Positions 8,232 through 17,325 of a DNA stretch of 64,000 nucleotides are shown here, piece after piece. The notes beneath the pieces are model-generated. The model searched no databases. It was not told the origin of the DNA and saw nothing but the letters and a program-made list of their open reading frames with translations. A program made the position numbers and the translations under genes. This stretch comes from Paraburkholderia kirstenboschensis (lineage in GTDB: Bacteria > Pseudomonadota > Gammaproteobacteria > Burkholderiales > Burkholderiaceae): the NCBI RefSeq assembly GCF_904848585.1, contig NZ_CAJHCR010000003.1:496001-560000 (forward strand), given 5' to 3'. The first letter of the stretch is position 1. Each line of letters opens with the position of its first letter.

Positions 8232-8678
8232 TCAGTCGACGATCTCGGGTTCGACCAGTTTCGCTAGCTGCATCAGCGATTCCTGCCAGCCGAGGTAGCA
8301 CATTTCGACCGGTATGACCTCGGGCACGCCTTCCTGAAGAATCGAGACTTCAGTTCCGCACGACACCCGGCGGAACGTGATCGTCGCGGACATCTGGCCC
8401 GGCAGGTTGGGGTCGTCGAAGTGATCCGTATAGCGGATCTTCTCGGATGGTACGAGTTCGAGATACTCGCCGCCGAACGAGTGGCTATTGCCGCTACCGA
8501 AGTTGCGGAACGACATCTTGTAGGTGCCGCCCACACGCGCTTCAAAATGGTGGACCTGGCAAGTAAAGCCATACGGAGGCAGCCATTTCGCCAGCGCGTC
8601 GGGTTCGAGGAACGCGCGGTATACCCGTTCAGCAGGCGCGCGCAATACACGGTGGAGTTTGATGGTTCCGGTAGTCAT
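8232..8678 (-). CDS. SRPBCC (AHSA1/START-like) protein
   Basis: A 148-aa protein of the AHSA1-like SRPBCC superfamily, a helix-grip fold with a hydrophobic ligand cavity. It shows the usual start (TIKLHRVLRAPAERVYRAFL), DALAKWLPPYGF, and the C-terminal helix GWQESLMQLAKLVEPE. The ATG at 8678 is preferred over 8708 because AAGG lies 7 nt before it. The ligand or enzymatic role is unknown. It stands alone, 172 nt upstream of pcm on the same strand. Confidence 0.87.
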   Translation of the reverse strand: MTTGTIKLHRVLRAPAERVYRAFLEPDALAKWLPPYGFTCQVHHFEARVGGTYKMSFRNFGSGNSHSFGGEYLELVPSEKIRYTDHFDDPNLPGQMSATITFRRVSCGTEVSILQEGVPEVIPVEMCYLGWQESLMQLAKLVEPEIVD

Positions 8679-9014
8679 GGTCAGCCTTTCAGTTGAGAAG
8701 TTGGACACACTGTTACGACGATCCGACTACAGTGGAATCGACATGGCTCGATAGAGAAAACATGCAGTGGGCACGCGGCGTGGCTGCCGGCGTCGGCCTT
8801 GTCCGCACCGTGCGAGAGGCGCGCTGGTTTTTTCGACATTATGTCCAGGCCACAAGTGACGCGCGGTATTTATGAGACGCACCTTCGTCGCGGAAGATGT
8901 CCAGCCACGCGTGGCACGCTGCAAGTGGGCCCGCACAGCCAATCGTCGGACCATCGGCCGATGTGGCTTGAACTGCGCTAGCCGGCAAAGCGCAACGGAA
9001 GCGAACAGCGCGCG
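8679..9014. other. Intergenic, nothing recognised
   Basis: A 336-nt gap between two minus-strand genes. I see no family-like reading frame and no strong hairpin or repeat. Confidence 0.4.
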
Positions 9015-9323
9015 CTAGATGCGCGGCAGGTCGTCAATGCATTTTTCGATGTGGCCATCGGGAACGTCCGTGTCGATCCCGTCGTGCCCGTTGGTATGAG
9101 CGACGGCGACGATTTTCGGCCCGAGAAAGCGCGTGCCGCCGAGCGTGAAGAGGGACCAGACGGCGTCGCCGCGACGGATCGCGGCCACGACCTGCGGCAC
9201 CTCGACGATCGAAGTGGGCGACAACCAGCTACGCGTGGCCGGATCGACAGCCGCCCAGCGCACGTGCGTGATCCGGTCGGTCGAAGGGTCGATACGCACA
9301 GCGTCGATACCGAATGTAGCCAT
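9015..9323 (-). CDS. Hypothetical protein, possibly DUF3892-like
   Basis: A 102-aa protein starting MATFGIDAVRIDPSTDRITH. The first part looks like a beta-strand hairpin, the middle has SWLSPTSIVEVPQVVAAIRR and the end has GIDTDVPDGHIEKCIDDLPR. It resembles short DUF3892-type proteins found in Burkholderia, but this is from memory of pattern and is uncertain. The ATG at 9323 has a GGGGGT purine run upstream; the longer frame to 9488 overlaps sequence with no protein-like character. No neighbour gives a functional clue. Confidence 0.6.
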   Translation of the reverse strand: MATFGIDAVRIDPSTDRITHVRWAAVDPATRSWLSPTSIVEVPQVVAAIRRGDAVWSLFTLGGTRFLGPKIVAVAHTNGHDGIDTDVPDGHIEKCIDDLPRI

Positions 9324-9763
9324 GATATTTACCCCCAAGCACCTTGGCGAAGGCCATCGCACCATGATCTTCCAACGCGCTGACCGACGCAAGCGGCAGC
9401 GCGCCGACGCTTTCGCCGTGTGCTGAATATCGACGCATGACATGTGCAAAGCGTCGGGACTCGCACCCGTCTGCCGGTAGGTGAGCATGACTCGCTGTGG
9501 GTTGAGGCCGTACCCGGCTATCCGGCTATTCTGCTATCCGGCTATCCGGCTATCCGGCTATTCTGCTATCGCTATCCGGCGCGACTGGAACGATCGTTGC
9601 GTGCGCCCTCGCATCCAAGCATAAGATTAGATGATTCCGCCGGTCGCGAAAGGCTCACGTGTCCAGCAAGCATGCATTCATTCAGTGTCAGCTTGACGCG
9701 GAGTATCTGGAAGGGCCGCGACGAGCTCTTTACGCCTGGGGAGGCCTCTCCAGGCCGGGCGCA
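9324..9763. other. Intergenic region with octamer repeat
   Basis: 440 nt between two minus-strand genes. The notable content is the tandem repeat at 9516-9580. The rest shows no supported gene. Confidence 0.45.
9516..9580. repeat. Tandem octamer repeat (GGCTATCC)
   Basis: About seven units of GGCTATCC, two of which are the variant GGCTATTCTG, giving a higher-order pattern in which a block of about 24 nt is repeated. It is non-coding and likely to vary in copy number by slippage. Confidence 0.8.
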
Positions 9764-10825
9764 CTAATGGCGGTGGCGGTGATGAATATCGGGGAAATGG
9801 GCATGAGAATGCGTGACCGGCAGATGAACATGCGAGTGCGTATGCGGTTCGTCGCCGGAATACGGAAAGTCGTGTTCGTGTTGATGATGTTCGTCATGAC
9901 GATGCCGGTGCGTGTGTTCGAGTTGCTCATGACTATGTCGATGCTCGTGTCTTTCCCGCACGTGCAGCCAGATTCCGAGCGCCATCAGAAGAGCGGCGGC
10001 TGAGAAAGACAGATCGGGCAGCGCGGGCCAGATGACGAGTGAAAGCATCACGCCGAACAGCGGCGCAACCGAAAAGTAAGCGCCGGTACGCGCCGTACCA
10101 AGATGGCGAAGAGCGACGACGAACAACACGAGGCTAACGCCGTAACCGGCCAGCCCGGTCAGCATTGCCGCCGCCACGGTTCCAGTAGACGGAAGCGAAG
10201 CGCCGGCGGCGAGCGCAATCGCGAGATTCACCGGACCGGCCACGAGGCCCTTAACGCACGCAATCACCATTGCGTCGTTCGCGGCGACCTTGCGCGTGAG
10301 ATTGTTGTCGATGGCCCAGCACAGACACGCGCCGACAATCAGCAGTGCCCCGACAGGCATGCCCGTCGATCCCGGATGCCACGACAGAATCATGCCCCCC
10401 GCGACGATCGCCACCATGCCGAGGAAGACCTGAATGTCGACATTCTCGCGAAAAATCGCCCAGGCAATGACAGCGGTTAATACCCCTTCGAGATTCAGTA
10501 ACAACGAACTCGTGGCCGCCGGCGTGCTCGACAGCCCTAGCATCAGCAACGCCGGACCCGCGACGCCGCCCGTTGCAATTGCCCCGAGAAGCCATGGCAA
10601 CTCGCCTTTATTGATGCGATGCCCGGTGCTGGATCGCGAGCCGGGCGAGATCAGCAAACGCCATGCGATACCTAAACCGAGCCCGGCTCCACTGCCCAGA
10701 TAAAACAGTCCCGCAAGCATGAACGGATCGACGGATCCGAGCAACGCTTTGGCCAACGGCGTGGCGGCGCCGAATAGCGCAGCGGCGGTGAGAGAGACGC
10801 ATATCGCGCCTTGTCCGGATTTCAC
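9764..10825 (-). CDS. EamA/DMT-family transporter with histidine-rich C-terminal tail
   Basis: A 353-aa inner-membrane transporter with two EamA repeats of five helices each (about residues 5-145 and 155-285); repeat starts are seen at ALFGAATPLAKALL and GALLIVGACLCWAIDNN. The last 65 or so residues are a cytoplasmic or periplasmic tail packed with His, Glu and Asp (HEHRHSHEQLEHTHRHRHDE and more), typical of metal-binding tails. This suggests metal sensing or export, as in some nickel/cobalt or zinc transporters, but most EamA proteins move metabolites. Start is GTG at 10825 with AAGG 7 nt upstream. It stands alone, with azoR divergent from it. Confidence 0.87.
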   Translation of the reverse strand: MKSGQGAICVSLTAAALFGAATPLAKALLGSVDPFMLAGLFYLGSGAGLGLGIAWRLLISPGSRSSTGHRINKGELPWLLGAIATGGVAGPALLMLGLSSTPAATSSLLLNLEGVLTAVIAWAIFRENVDIQVFLGMVAIVAGGMILSWHPGSTGMPVGALLIVGACLCWAIDNNLTRKVAANDAMVIACVKGLVAGPVNLAIALAAGASLPSTGTVAAAMLTGLAGYGVSLVLFVVALRHLGTARTGAYFSVAPLFGVMLSLVIWPALPDLSFSAAALLMALGIWLHVRERHEHRHSHEQLEHTHRHRHDEHHQHEHDFPYSGDEPHTHSHVHLPVTHSHAHFPDIHHRHRH

Positions 10826-11069
10826 GATCTAACCTTGACTCGTTGCAAAGGGCTGATGGGCTGTTGGGCTGGTATGCATTCGGTGCCCCCGTGCGCCCGA
10901 TTATGCTGCGCTTCTGGTTGGGCAACCAGGATCGGGCAGCCGCGCGCCCGCGTGGCAGTTGAGTTTTTCTCAAGCTCACAAAAAAATCGTCAATTTCGCT
11001 AACCAGAGCCGCATGGCTAAATCGGCGTTCCTGTTGTTTCGTTTCATCATGCCAAGGAACGCACACGCG

Positions 11070-11729
11070 ATGACCACCCTCCTTCACATCAACGCCAGCG
11101 CGCGCAATGGCCGTTCGCTCAGCCGCAAGCTGTCGGGCGCATTCATCGACGCCTGGCAGCAGATCGAGCCCGCGGCTCGAATCATTACCCGCGACGTGGG
11201 AGCCAATCCGCCGCCGGTCATCACCGAGGACTGGATCGCCGCCGTCTTCACGCCTGCACAGAACGTCACGCCGGAGCAACGCGAGGCATTGCGACTGTCC
11301 GACGAACTGATCGACGAACTCGACCGCGCGGATCTGATCGTGATCGGCACGCCGATGTATAACTATGGGATGCCGGCCGCGTTGAAGTCGTGGTTCGACA
11401 TGGTTATCCGGATCGGCAAGACGTTCACGTTCGATCTCGCACGCGGAGACTTTCCGCTTGAGCCAGTTATGAGCGGCAAGAAGCTCGTCATTCTGAGTTC
11501 GCACGGCGAATTTGGATTTGGCCCCGGCGGCGTGCGCGAAAAGATGAATCACCTCGAAACGCACATCCTGACCTGCGCGCATTATCTTGGCGTCGAACAA
11601 AGCCACGCTATCAGCATCAGCTACCAGGATTTCGGCGACGCGCGACACGAGGCATCGGTCGCGGATGCTTTTGCTGCGGTACCGGTACTGGTCAGCCGAC
11701 TCGCGGGATGTCACAGCGTCAACGGGTGA
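11070..11729 (+). CDS. azoR: FMN-dependent NADH-azoreductase
   Basis: A 219-aa flavodoxin-fold NAD(P)H:quinone/azo reductase. Diagnostic stretches are LLHINASARNGRSLSR (FMN phosphate loop, residues 4-19), VIGTPMYNYGMPAALKSWFD (about 91-110) and SSHGEFGFG (about 145-153). The family reduces quinones and azo dyes by two electrons and protects against thiol stress. The ATG at 11070 is chosen; AAGGA lies 11 nt upstream, slightly far, and an in-frame ATG at 11049 lacks a ribosome-binding site. It ends 24 nt before a good terminator. A LysR gene follows on the same strand. Confidence 0.9.
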   Translation: MTTLLHINASARNGRSLSRKLSGAFIDAWQQIEPAARIITRDVGANPPPVITEDWIAAVFTPAQNVTPEQREALRLSDELIDELDRADLIVIGTPMYNYGMPAALKSWFDMVIRIGKTFTFDLARGDFPLEPVMSGKKLVILSSHGEFGFGPGGVREKMNHLETHILTCAHYLGVEQSHAISISYQDFGDARHEASVADAFAAVPVLVSRLAGCHSVNG

Positions 11730-11752
11730 TGCACATACGCCCACTATCCGTG

Positions 11753-11773
11753 AGCGCTAAAGGCGCTTTTTTT
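11753..11773 (+). terminator. Intrinsic terminator after azoR
   Basis: Stem AGCGC (11753-11757) and GCGCT (11763-11767) with loop TAAAG, followed by six more T residues. A short but classic rho-independent terminator. Confidence 0.75.
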
Positions 11774-11871
11774 GACGAGAGAGCCGCGACGAGCGCTGAG
11801 GGCGCACACGGCTCCTTTCGGTAGAATGCATTCACCGTAACCGGCCCGCCTTCGCATGAAGGTATATCGCC

Positions 11872-12789
11872 ATGCGCAAGTTGCCACCGCTCAATTCGAT
11901 CCGCGCATTCGAGGCCGCAGCCCGGCATCAGAGCTTTACTGCGGCCGCCGCTGAGCTGTCCGTGACCATTACGGCGGTGAGCCATCAGATCCGGCAACTC
12001 GAGGCGCGCATCGGTCACAAACTGTTCGAAAGAACAGGCGGTGCGGTTGCGCTCACGCCGGTGGGAAAAACAATCTATCCGCTGCTGAGAGACGGCTTCG
12101 ACCAGATCGCTCAGGCATTCGAGGCTGTCAATTCCCACATCGACGAAGATTCGATCCGGATCTCGGCCACCCGTGCATTCGCGCAGCGCTGGCTGATGCC
12201 CAGGCTGGCGCGGTTCAATGCGATTCACCCGGACGTCATGGTACATATCCATGGCTCCGAAAAATCCGTCGATCTGCGCGCGGAAGATATCGACCTAGCG
12301 ATTCGCTATGGTCCCGTCGGCGCGGACGAGCAGAGTTCCGTGATTCTGGAGGACTGCTATATCGCGGTCGCCGATCGCAGCATGTGTCCCGAAGATCGTC
12401 CGCCGATCATCGAGGACTTCCGCAAACTTCCGTTTCTCGCGTACAGGTGGGAAAACGGCGCGCTGAATGCGCCGGACTGGTCCGCATGGCTTGCGCTCGT
12501 CGAACACGATCAGACGGTGGAGTCCCGCATTTCCTGGTACAGCGACGAAATGCTCGCGCTCTACGCCGCGGAATGTGGCCTGGGTCCGTTGCTGTGCAGC
12601 AACGTGTTGATCGACGAAGAACTACGCACCGGGCGCCTGCGCCGGATCGAAGGCCCGTCGCTGCCAGGGTTTTCGTATCGCCTCGTGCAAACGGCGTCGA
12701 CGCGTCCTAAGAAAGGACTTCGGCTTTTCACGAAATGGCTTTGTGAAGAGGCTCAGTCGTTTAGGGACAGGTCCGCTGTGACCAGCTGA
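11872..12789 (+). CDS. LysR-family regulator, GcvA-like
   Basis: A 305-aa LysR-type regulator of the GcvA subgroup, recognised from MRKLPPLNSIRAFEAAARH at the N-terminus, SFTAAAAELSVTITAVSHQI in the DNA-recognition helices, and EDIDLAIRYGPV in the effector domain. GcvA controls glycine cleavage in enterics, but most relatives control unrelated neighbouring genes, so the target here is unknown. The ATG at 11872 has GAAGG 9 nt upstream. No divergent target gene is present; the upstream azoR is the nearest candidate. Confidence 0.92.
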   Translation: MRKLPPLNSIRAFEAAARHQSFTAAAAELSVTITAVSHQIRQLEARIGHKLFERTGGAVALTPVGKTIYPLLRDGFDQIAQAFEAVNSHIDEDSIRISATRAFAQRWLMPRLARFNAIHPDVMVHIHGSEKSVDLRAEDIDLAIRYGPVGADEQSSVILEDCYIAVADRSMCPEDRPPIIEDFRKLPFLAYRWENGALNAPDWSAWLALVEHDQTVESRISWYSDEMLALYAAECGLGPLLCSNVLIDEELRTGRLRRIEGPSLPGFSYRLVQTASTRPKKGLRLFTKWLCEEAQSFRDRSAVTS

Positions 12790-12884
12790 GCGGTCCGCTC
12801 CCGGGCAGTGGAAGAACCGATTCCCGATCGAACTTTGAAGTCTGGTACCCTGCGCCCTTTGCAACAGCTTGCATTCAAATCTCG

Positions 12885-13280
12885 ATGGAAAACCCTTTCA
12901 ACGATCGCGGCGTGTCGGTCACGCGCAACGCGCTCTCATCCGCTGGCCAGGTCTTTCCGCTGCGTGACATTGTCAGCGTGCAGGTCGTCACCGTGCAGAA
13001 GAACAAGGTAATACCCATCACCATCTCGCTGCTGGGGCTCGTCGGCGGGATTGTTGGCGGCGTATTGCACGCGCCCGTGGGCATCGTGTGCGGCGTGATG
13101 TTGGCGGTTGTCGGCTGGCTGACCTGGGCGACGCAGGACATCACGCATCGTCTGATGGTGCAAACGGCCAACGGGGAACGCGAGGCGCTTTCGAGCGTCG
13201 ATCGCGAGTTCGTCGAGCGCGTCGGCGCGGCCGTCAACGAAGCTAAAGGCACAGCCGCTTCTGCAGCGCAGAAAGTTTAA
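12885..13280 (+). CDS. DUF6232 membrane protein
   Basis: A 131-aa protein resembling DUF6232. It opens with a soluble strand region (NDRGVSVTRNALSSAGQVF) and has two transmembrane helices around residues 45-62 and 66-83 (VIPITISLLGLVGGIVGG and GIVCGVMLAVVGWLTW). A soluble C-terminal tail follows (HRLMVQTANGEREALSSVDR). No clear ribosome-binding site precedes the ATG at 12885, though no better start exists. It lies 95 nt after the LysR gene. Function unknown. Confidence 0.75.
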   Translation: MENPFNDRGVSVTRNALSSAGQVFPLRDIVSVQVVTVQKNKVIPITISLLGLVGGIVGGVLHAPVGIVCGVMLAVVGWLTWATQDITHRLMVQTANGEREALSSVDREFVERVGAAVNEAKGTAASAAQKV

Positions 13281-13291
13281 GTAAGTCGAGT

Positions 13292-13311
13292 GAGCCCGCG
13301 CTCGCGGGCTC
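13292..13311. terminator. Hairpin after DUF6232 gene
   Basis: Perfect 8-bp stem GAGCCCGC / GCGGGCTC with a 4-nt loop, 11 nt past the stop. There is no T tract, so it may be a transcript-end stabiliser rather than a full terminator. Confidence 0.5.
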
Positions 13312-13653
13312 ATGCAACCGCCGCCGGCAATGCTCGCGTCGATATCGCCGTCGACGCAAACGGGACGCCGCTGCCGCACGTCGAGCCGCGCTCCAGCGCC
13401 TTCACACATCTTTGCAAGTGCGCGCCGGTGCGCAGGTAGAGTCGCCGCTTCTGTTATCGTGCGTTCCCTTCCGCAGGCTTGGCGATGCGGCGCATGCCGC
13501 CGCATCGCGGCATTTCCGCTCGCACTGTTGGCAACCGGTAAGAGCTGGTGCATTTTGCTGGCGCATTTTTATCGCGCCATCGCCACCGCTCTTAACGCGT
13601 AGCGGCCGTATGCATTGCCTTCGCCAGGGACCGCGCTTTTGCGAGCGTGCCCC
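13312..13653. other. Intergenic, nothing recognised
   Basis: 342 nt between two plus-strand genes. It should hold the promoter for the lipoprotein gene; I see no supported gene or repeat. Confidence 0.4.
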
Positions 13654-14745
13654 ATGTCCCTGCTTATTGTCGATGCCGCGCGCCGGCACCTGCACCGTCA
13701 CTTTTCCCGTTTCACCGCTGCCGCGCTGGTGGCCGCCGGCGCGCTGCCGACGTTGAGCGGCTGCTCGGTCACTTTCCCGACTCCCACGCCGCCGGCACCG
13801 GCTGTTTCGCTGATCAACGGCGGCAAGGACGGCGTGCTGATTCCTCTCCATGTGGAACGCGCCGACGAGGATCACGCGCGTCTCGGCCTGCCGGTCGAAC
13901 TGGACGGCAAACCCGTCTACGTCGCGCTCGATACCGGCACGCAAGGTGTGCGTGTACTGAAATCGGTGCTGCCGGGTTCCGACTATGCGAGCGCCGCGCC
14001 GGCCAGCACGCTGCTGCTCGCGAACGGCGCGCAGGTTTCCGGCGCGGCCGTGAAATTGCCGCTGAGCGTCGCCGGATCGAAGGCGGTACAGATCGGCGCG
14101 CAAGCGGTCGACACCGTCAGTTGCCAGGCTGCCTCAAAACACTGCGTTGCGATGGACGGCTACAGCGGCGAATTCGGCTGGGCCTTTTCGGGACTTTTCG
14201 GCGTGGGCGCCGCGCAACCGGACGACACCTGTTGCACACAGCCGCTGCGCGCATTGGCCGGCCGCATCGGCGAGCGGTATCTCGTGCACTCGAACTTCGC
14301 GAAGCCGTATCTGCTATTGAGCCCGTCGAGCGCAATCACGAAGGACTACACGATAGTGCCGATGACCATATCGAAAGACGGCACGATGCAATGGCCGCGA
14401 GGCTGCATCAATGTCGGCGACAAGATGACGTTCTGCGCACCGCTGGTGTTCGCCACGGCCACCACCGGCATGATCCGCATTGAAACGGACACCGCGCCGA
14501 ACTGGACCGGCGACGACAGCGTGGGCAAAGTGCTGATACAGGGTAACTACAACGCGGCCGTCGGCTCGGGTAACTGGGTGCACCGCTACGATGACGCGCA
14601 AGTCACCATCGTCAAGGCGCAGCCCGGCGCGAACCGCATCGTGATCGGTCTGATGGGCATGCAGAATATCGACGTGCTGTTCGATTTCCCGCGCGCCCAG
14701 TTGGGTCTCTATGCGAGCCGGGCGGTCGAGAAGCTCACGCCTTAA
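13654..14745 (+). CDS. Putative lipoprotein with aspartic-protease-like fold
   Basis: A 363-aa envelope protein. Residues 1 to about 37 form a basic then hydrophobic signal ending in the lipobox LSGC, so it is probably lipid-anchored. The mature part has VYVALDTGTQGVRVL (about residue 90), which recalls the DTG motif of retropepsin-like folds, and several cysteines (TVSCQAASKHC, DDTCCTQ, GCINVGDKMTFC) that could pair in the periplasm. A DUF3443-type identity is possible but not established. The ATG at 13654 is preferred to a TTG at 13615. It ends at a bidirectional terminator shared with glgP. Confidence 0.65.
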   Translation: MSLLIVDAARRHLHRHFSRFTAAALVAAGALPTLSGCSVTFPTPTPPAPAVSLINGGKDGVLIPLHVERADEDHARLGLPVELDGKPVYVALDTGTQGVRVLKSVLPGSDYASAAPASTLLLANGAQVSGAAVKLPLSVAGSKAVQIGAQAVDTVSCQAASKHCVAMDGYSGEFGWAFSGLFGVGAAQPDDTCCTQPLRALAGRIGERYLVHSNFAKPYLLLSPSSAITKDYTIVPMTISKDGTMQWPRGCINVGDKMTFCAPLVFATATTGMIRIETDTAPNWTGDDSVGKVLIQGNYNAAVGSGNWVHRYDDAQVTIVKAQPGANRIVIGLMGMQNIDVLFDFPRAQLGLYASRAVEKLTP

Positions 14746-14783
14746 ATAAAGCCTCGACAAAGCCTCAACAACGCCTCAACACG

Positions 14784-14823
14784 AAAAGGCCGCGCATCGT
14801 TCAACAGACGCCCGGCCTTTTTT
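14784..14823. terminator. Bidirectional terminator between lipoprotein gene and glgP
   Basis: Stem AAAAGGCCG (14784-14792) and CGGCCTTTT (14813-14821) plus further T residues, lying between two converging genes. It should work on both strands. Confidence 0.8.
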
Positions 14824-14871
14824 CTCGCCGCTGCGGAAGTCACGCCATCCGCAGCGAAACGACGCAAAAGC

Positions 14872-17325
14872 TCAACCTAGACTGAGCGGATCCACATGCC
14901 AGATCTCGCGTGCATACTCGCTGATCGTTCGATCCGACGAAAACTGCCCCATGCCCGCCACATTCTCGATCGCGCTCTCGGTCCACGCGCGCTTGTCGAC
15001 GAAACGCGCGTCCACTTCATTCTGCGCCTTCGCAAACGCGGCGAAATCGGCAAGCACCATGTAGTGATCGCCCCAGTCCACCAGCGTGTGGAAAATATCC
15101 GAGAAGCGCAAAGGATCGTCGGGCGAAAAATAGCCGCTGCGGATCTGATCGAGCGCCATGCGCAGTTCGGCGTTCTCCTCGTACACTTGCCGCGGCCGGT
15201 AGCCGCTCGCGCGCAGGTCGTCCACTTCGTCCGCCGTGTGGCCGAAGATGAAGATGTTCTCGCGGCCCACGGCGTCGCAGATTTCGATGTTCGCGCCGTC
15301 CATCGTGCCAATCGTCAACGCACCGTTGAGCGCGAGCTTCATGTTGCCCGTGCCGGACGCTTCGGTGCCTGCCATTGAAATCTGCTCGGACAGATCGGCA
15401 GCGGGAATGATCAGTTCCGCCACGCTCACGCCGTAGTTGGGCACGAACACCACTTTGAGGCGGTCGCCGATCAGCGGATCGTGATTGACCTTCTGACTCA
15501 CATCGCCGATGAGCTTGATGATCGTCTTCGCCATCCGGTAAGCGGATGCTGCCTTGCCGGCGAACATCACGACACGCGGTACCCAGTCGCGCTCCGGATT
15601 CGCGCGAATCTGGTTATAGCGCACGATTACGTGCAGCACGTTGAGCAACTGCCGCTTGTATTCGTGTATGCGCTTCACCTGCAGATCGAACAGCGCATCG
15701 GGATCGAAATGCAGCTTCGTGTGATGCGCGAGCCGCTGCACGAGCCGCAACTTGTTCTGCCGCTTCGCTTCACGGAATGCTTCGACGAAGCTGCTATCGC
15801 TGCGTAGCTCGCGCAGCTGCTCGAGCTCGAACAGATTGCCGCGCCAATGCGTGCCGATCCGCTGATCGATGAGCGACGACAGCGACGGGCTCGCCTGCGA
15901 CAGCCAGCGCCGCGGCGTAATGCCGTTGGTCACATTCGTAAAGCGATCCGGGTAAATACGCGCGAAGTCGGCGAAGATGTCGCGCGTCATGAGTTGCGAA
16001 TGCAGCTTCGACACGCCGTTCACCTTGTGGCTCGCGACAATCGCCAGATACGCCATGCGCACACGCCGCTGACCGTATTCGTCGACGAGAGAAATACGGC
16101 GGATCATCTCGGCGTCATGCCCCGAATGTTCGCTCACATGCTTCAGAAATCCGGCATTGATCTCGAAGATGATCTCGAGATGCCGCGGCAGCAGCCTCGA
16201 CAGCATCTCGACGTCCCACGTCTCGAGCGCCTCAGGCATCAGCGTGTGATTCGTGTACGAGAAAATCTGCGTGACGTGTTTCCACGCCTTGTCCCACGGC
16301 AAGTGATGCACGTCCACGAGCAGACGCATGAGTTCCGGAATCGCCAGTACGGGGTGCGTATCGTTCAGATGCACCGCGACCTTTTCGGAGAAGCGCCCGA
16401 ACGTGCTGTGCGTGCGCTGATAGCGGCGAATCAGATCCTGCATGGTCGCCGAGACGAAGAAGTACTCCTGACGCAGCCGCAGCTCGCGGCCCGCCGGCGT
16501 CGAGTCGTCCGGATAGAGAAGGCGCGACACGTTCTCGGACATGTTCTTCGTGTCCACCGCATTGCGGTAGTCGCCGCGGTTGAACGCGCCGAGGTCCAGT
16601 TCATCGGTGGCACGCGCGGACCACAGCCGCAGCGTGTTGGTCGCGTCGGTCGCGTAGCCTGGAATCACCGTGTCGTAAGCGGTTGCGTTCACATGCTCGG
16701 TGTCGATCCATTCGACCTGATCGCCGCGCTGCACGGTGCGGCCGCCGAAATGCACGGTGTACTTGATCTCGGGCCGCGGAAACTCCCACGGATTACCCGC
16801 GCGCAACCAGTAGTCGGGCGCCTCGACCTGCTCGCCGTTGACGATCTCCTGACGGAACATGCCGTATTCATAACGGATGCCGTAGCCGAAGCCGGGAATG
16901 CCGAGCGTCGCCATCGAATCGAGAAAACATGCGGCCAGCCGGCCCAGACCGCCATTGCCCAGCGCGGCGTCGGGCTCTATGTCGATGAGCGCGTCCATGT
17001 CGACGCCGAGGCTCGCCAACGCTTCCTTCATCTGATCGTGAATGCCCAACGCGAGCAACGCGTTGGTAAAGGTCCGGCCGATCAGGAACTCCATCGACAG
17101 GTAGTAGACGCGCTTCACGTCCTGCTCGTATTGCAGGCGGGTGGTTTTCATCCAGCGTGCGACGAGCCGGTCGCGCACGGCGAGCGCCGCGGCGTGCAGC
17201 CAGTCATGCGGATGCGCAGTGACGGCGTCCTTGCCGACGCCGTACATCATGCGATTGGAAATTGAGCGCCGTAGCGCGTCGACGGTACTGTTGAGCTGGT
17301 CGAATTCCAGGTCGACGGCTGTCAT
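14872..17325 (-). CDS. glgP: Glycogen/starch/alpha-glucan phosphorylase
   Basis: An 817-aa pyridoxal-phosphate enzyme that releases glucose-1-phosphate from the non-reducing ends of alpha-1,4 glucans in the cytosol. Length is normal for the family. The PLP-lysine signature EASGTGNMKLALNGALTIG is intact, as are the N-terminal RVYYLSMEFLIGR and GNGGLGRLAACFLDS. The ATG at 17325 is chosen because GGAGG lies 5 nt before it; the open frame runs further to 17562 without protein-like sequence. No other glg genes are nearby, so it is a stand-alone phosphorylase. It ends 49 nt from a bidirectional terminator. Confidence 0.96.
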   Translation of the reverse strand: MTAVDLEFDQLNSTVDALRRSISNRMMYGVGKDAVTAHPHDWLHAAALAVRDRLVARWMKTTRLQYEQDVKRVYYLSMEFLIGRTFTNALLALGIHDQMKEALASLGVDMDALIDIEPDAALGNGGLGRLAACFLDSMATLGIPGFGYGIRYEYGMFRQEIVNGEQVEAPDYWLRAGNPWEFPRPEIKYTVHFGGRTVQRGDQVEWIDTEHVNATAYDTVIPGYATDATNTLRLWSARATDELDLGAFNRGDYRNAVDTKNMSENVSRLLYPDDSTPAGRELRLRQEYFFVSATMQDLIRRYQRTHSTFGRFSEKVAVHLNDTHPVLAIPELMRLLVDVHHLPWDKAWKHVTQIFSYTNHTLMPEALETWDVEMLSRLLPRHLEIIFEINAGFLKHVSEHSGHDAEMIRRISLVDEYGQRRVRMAYLAIVASHKVNGVSKLHSQLMTRDIFADFARIYPDRFTNVTNGITPRRWLSQASPSLSSLIDQRIGTHWRGNLFELEQLRELRSDSSFVEAFREAKRQNKLRLVQRLAHHTKLHFDPDALFDLQVKRIHEYKRQLLNVLHVIVRYNQIRANPERDWVPRVVMFAGKAASAYRMAKTIIKLIGDVSQKVNHDPLIGDRLKVVFVPNYGVSVAELIIPAADLSEQISMAGTEASGTGNMKLALNGALTIGTMDGANIEICDAVGRENIFIFGHTADEVDDLRASGYRPRQVYEENAELRMALDQIRSGYFSPDDPLRFSDIFHTLVDWGDHYMVLADFAAFAKAQNEVDARFVDKRAWTESAIENVAGMGQFSSDRTISEYAREIWHVDPLSLG

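Noticed and set aside
9516..9580. CRISPR array
   Set aside because: The units are 8-10 nt and contiguous, without spacers of constant length; it is a simple tandem repeat.
10608..11744. 378-codon minus-strand frame
   Set aside because: Antisense to azoR, which has clear flavodoxin motifs.
15847..17265. 472-codon open frame on the plus strand
   Set aside because: It lies fully antisense to glgP and has an arginine/histidine-rich composition with no motifs; such shadows are common in GC-rich DNA.
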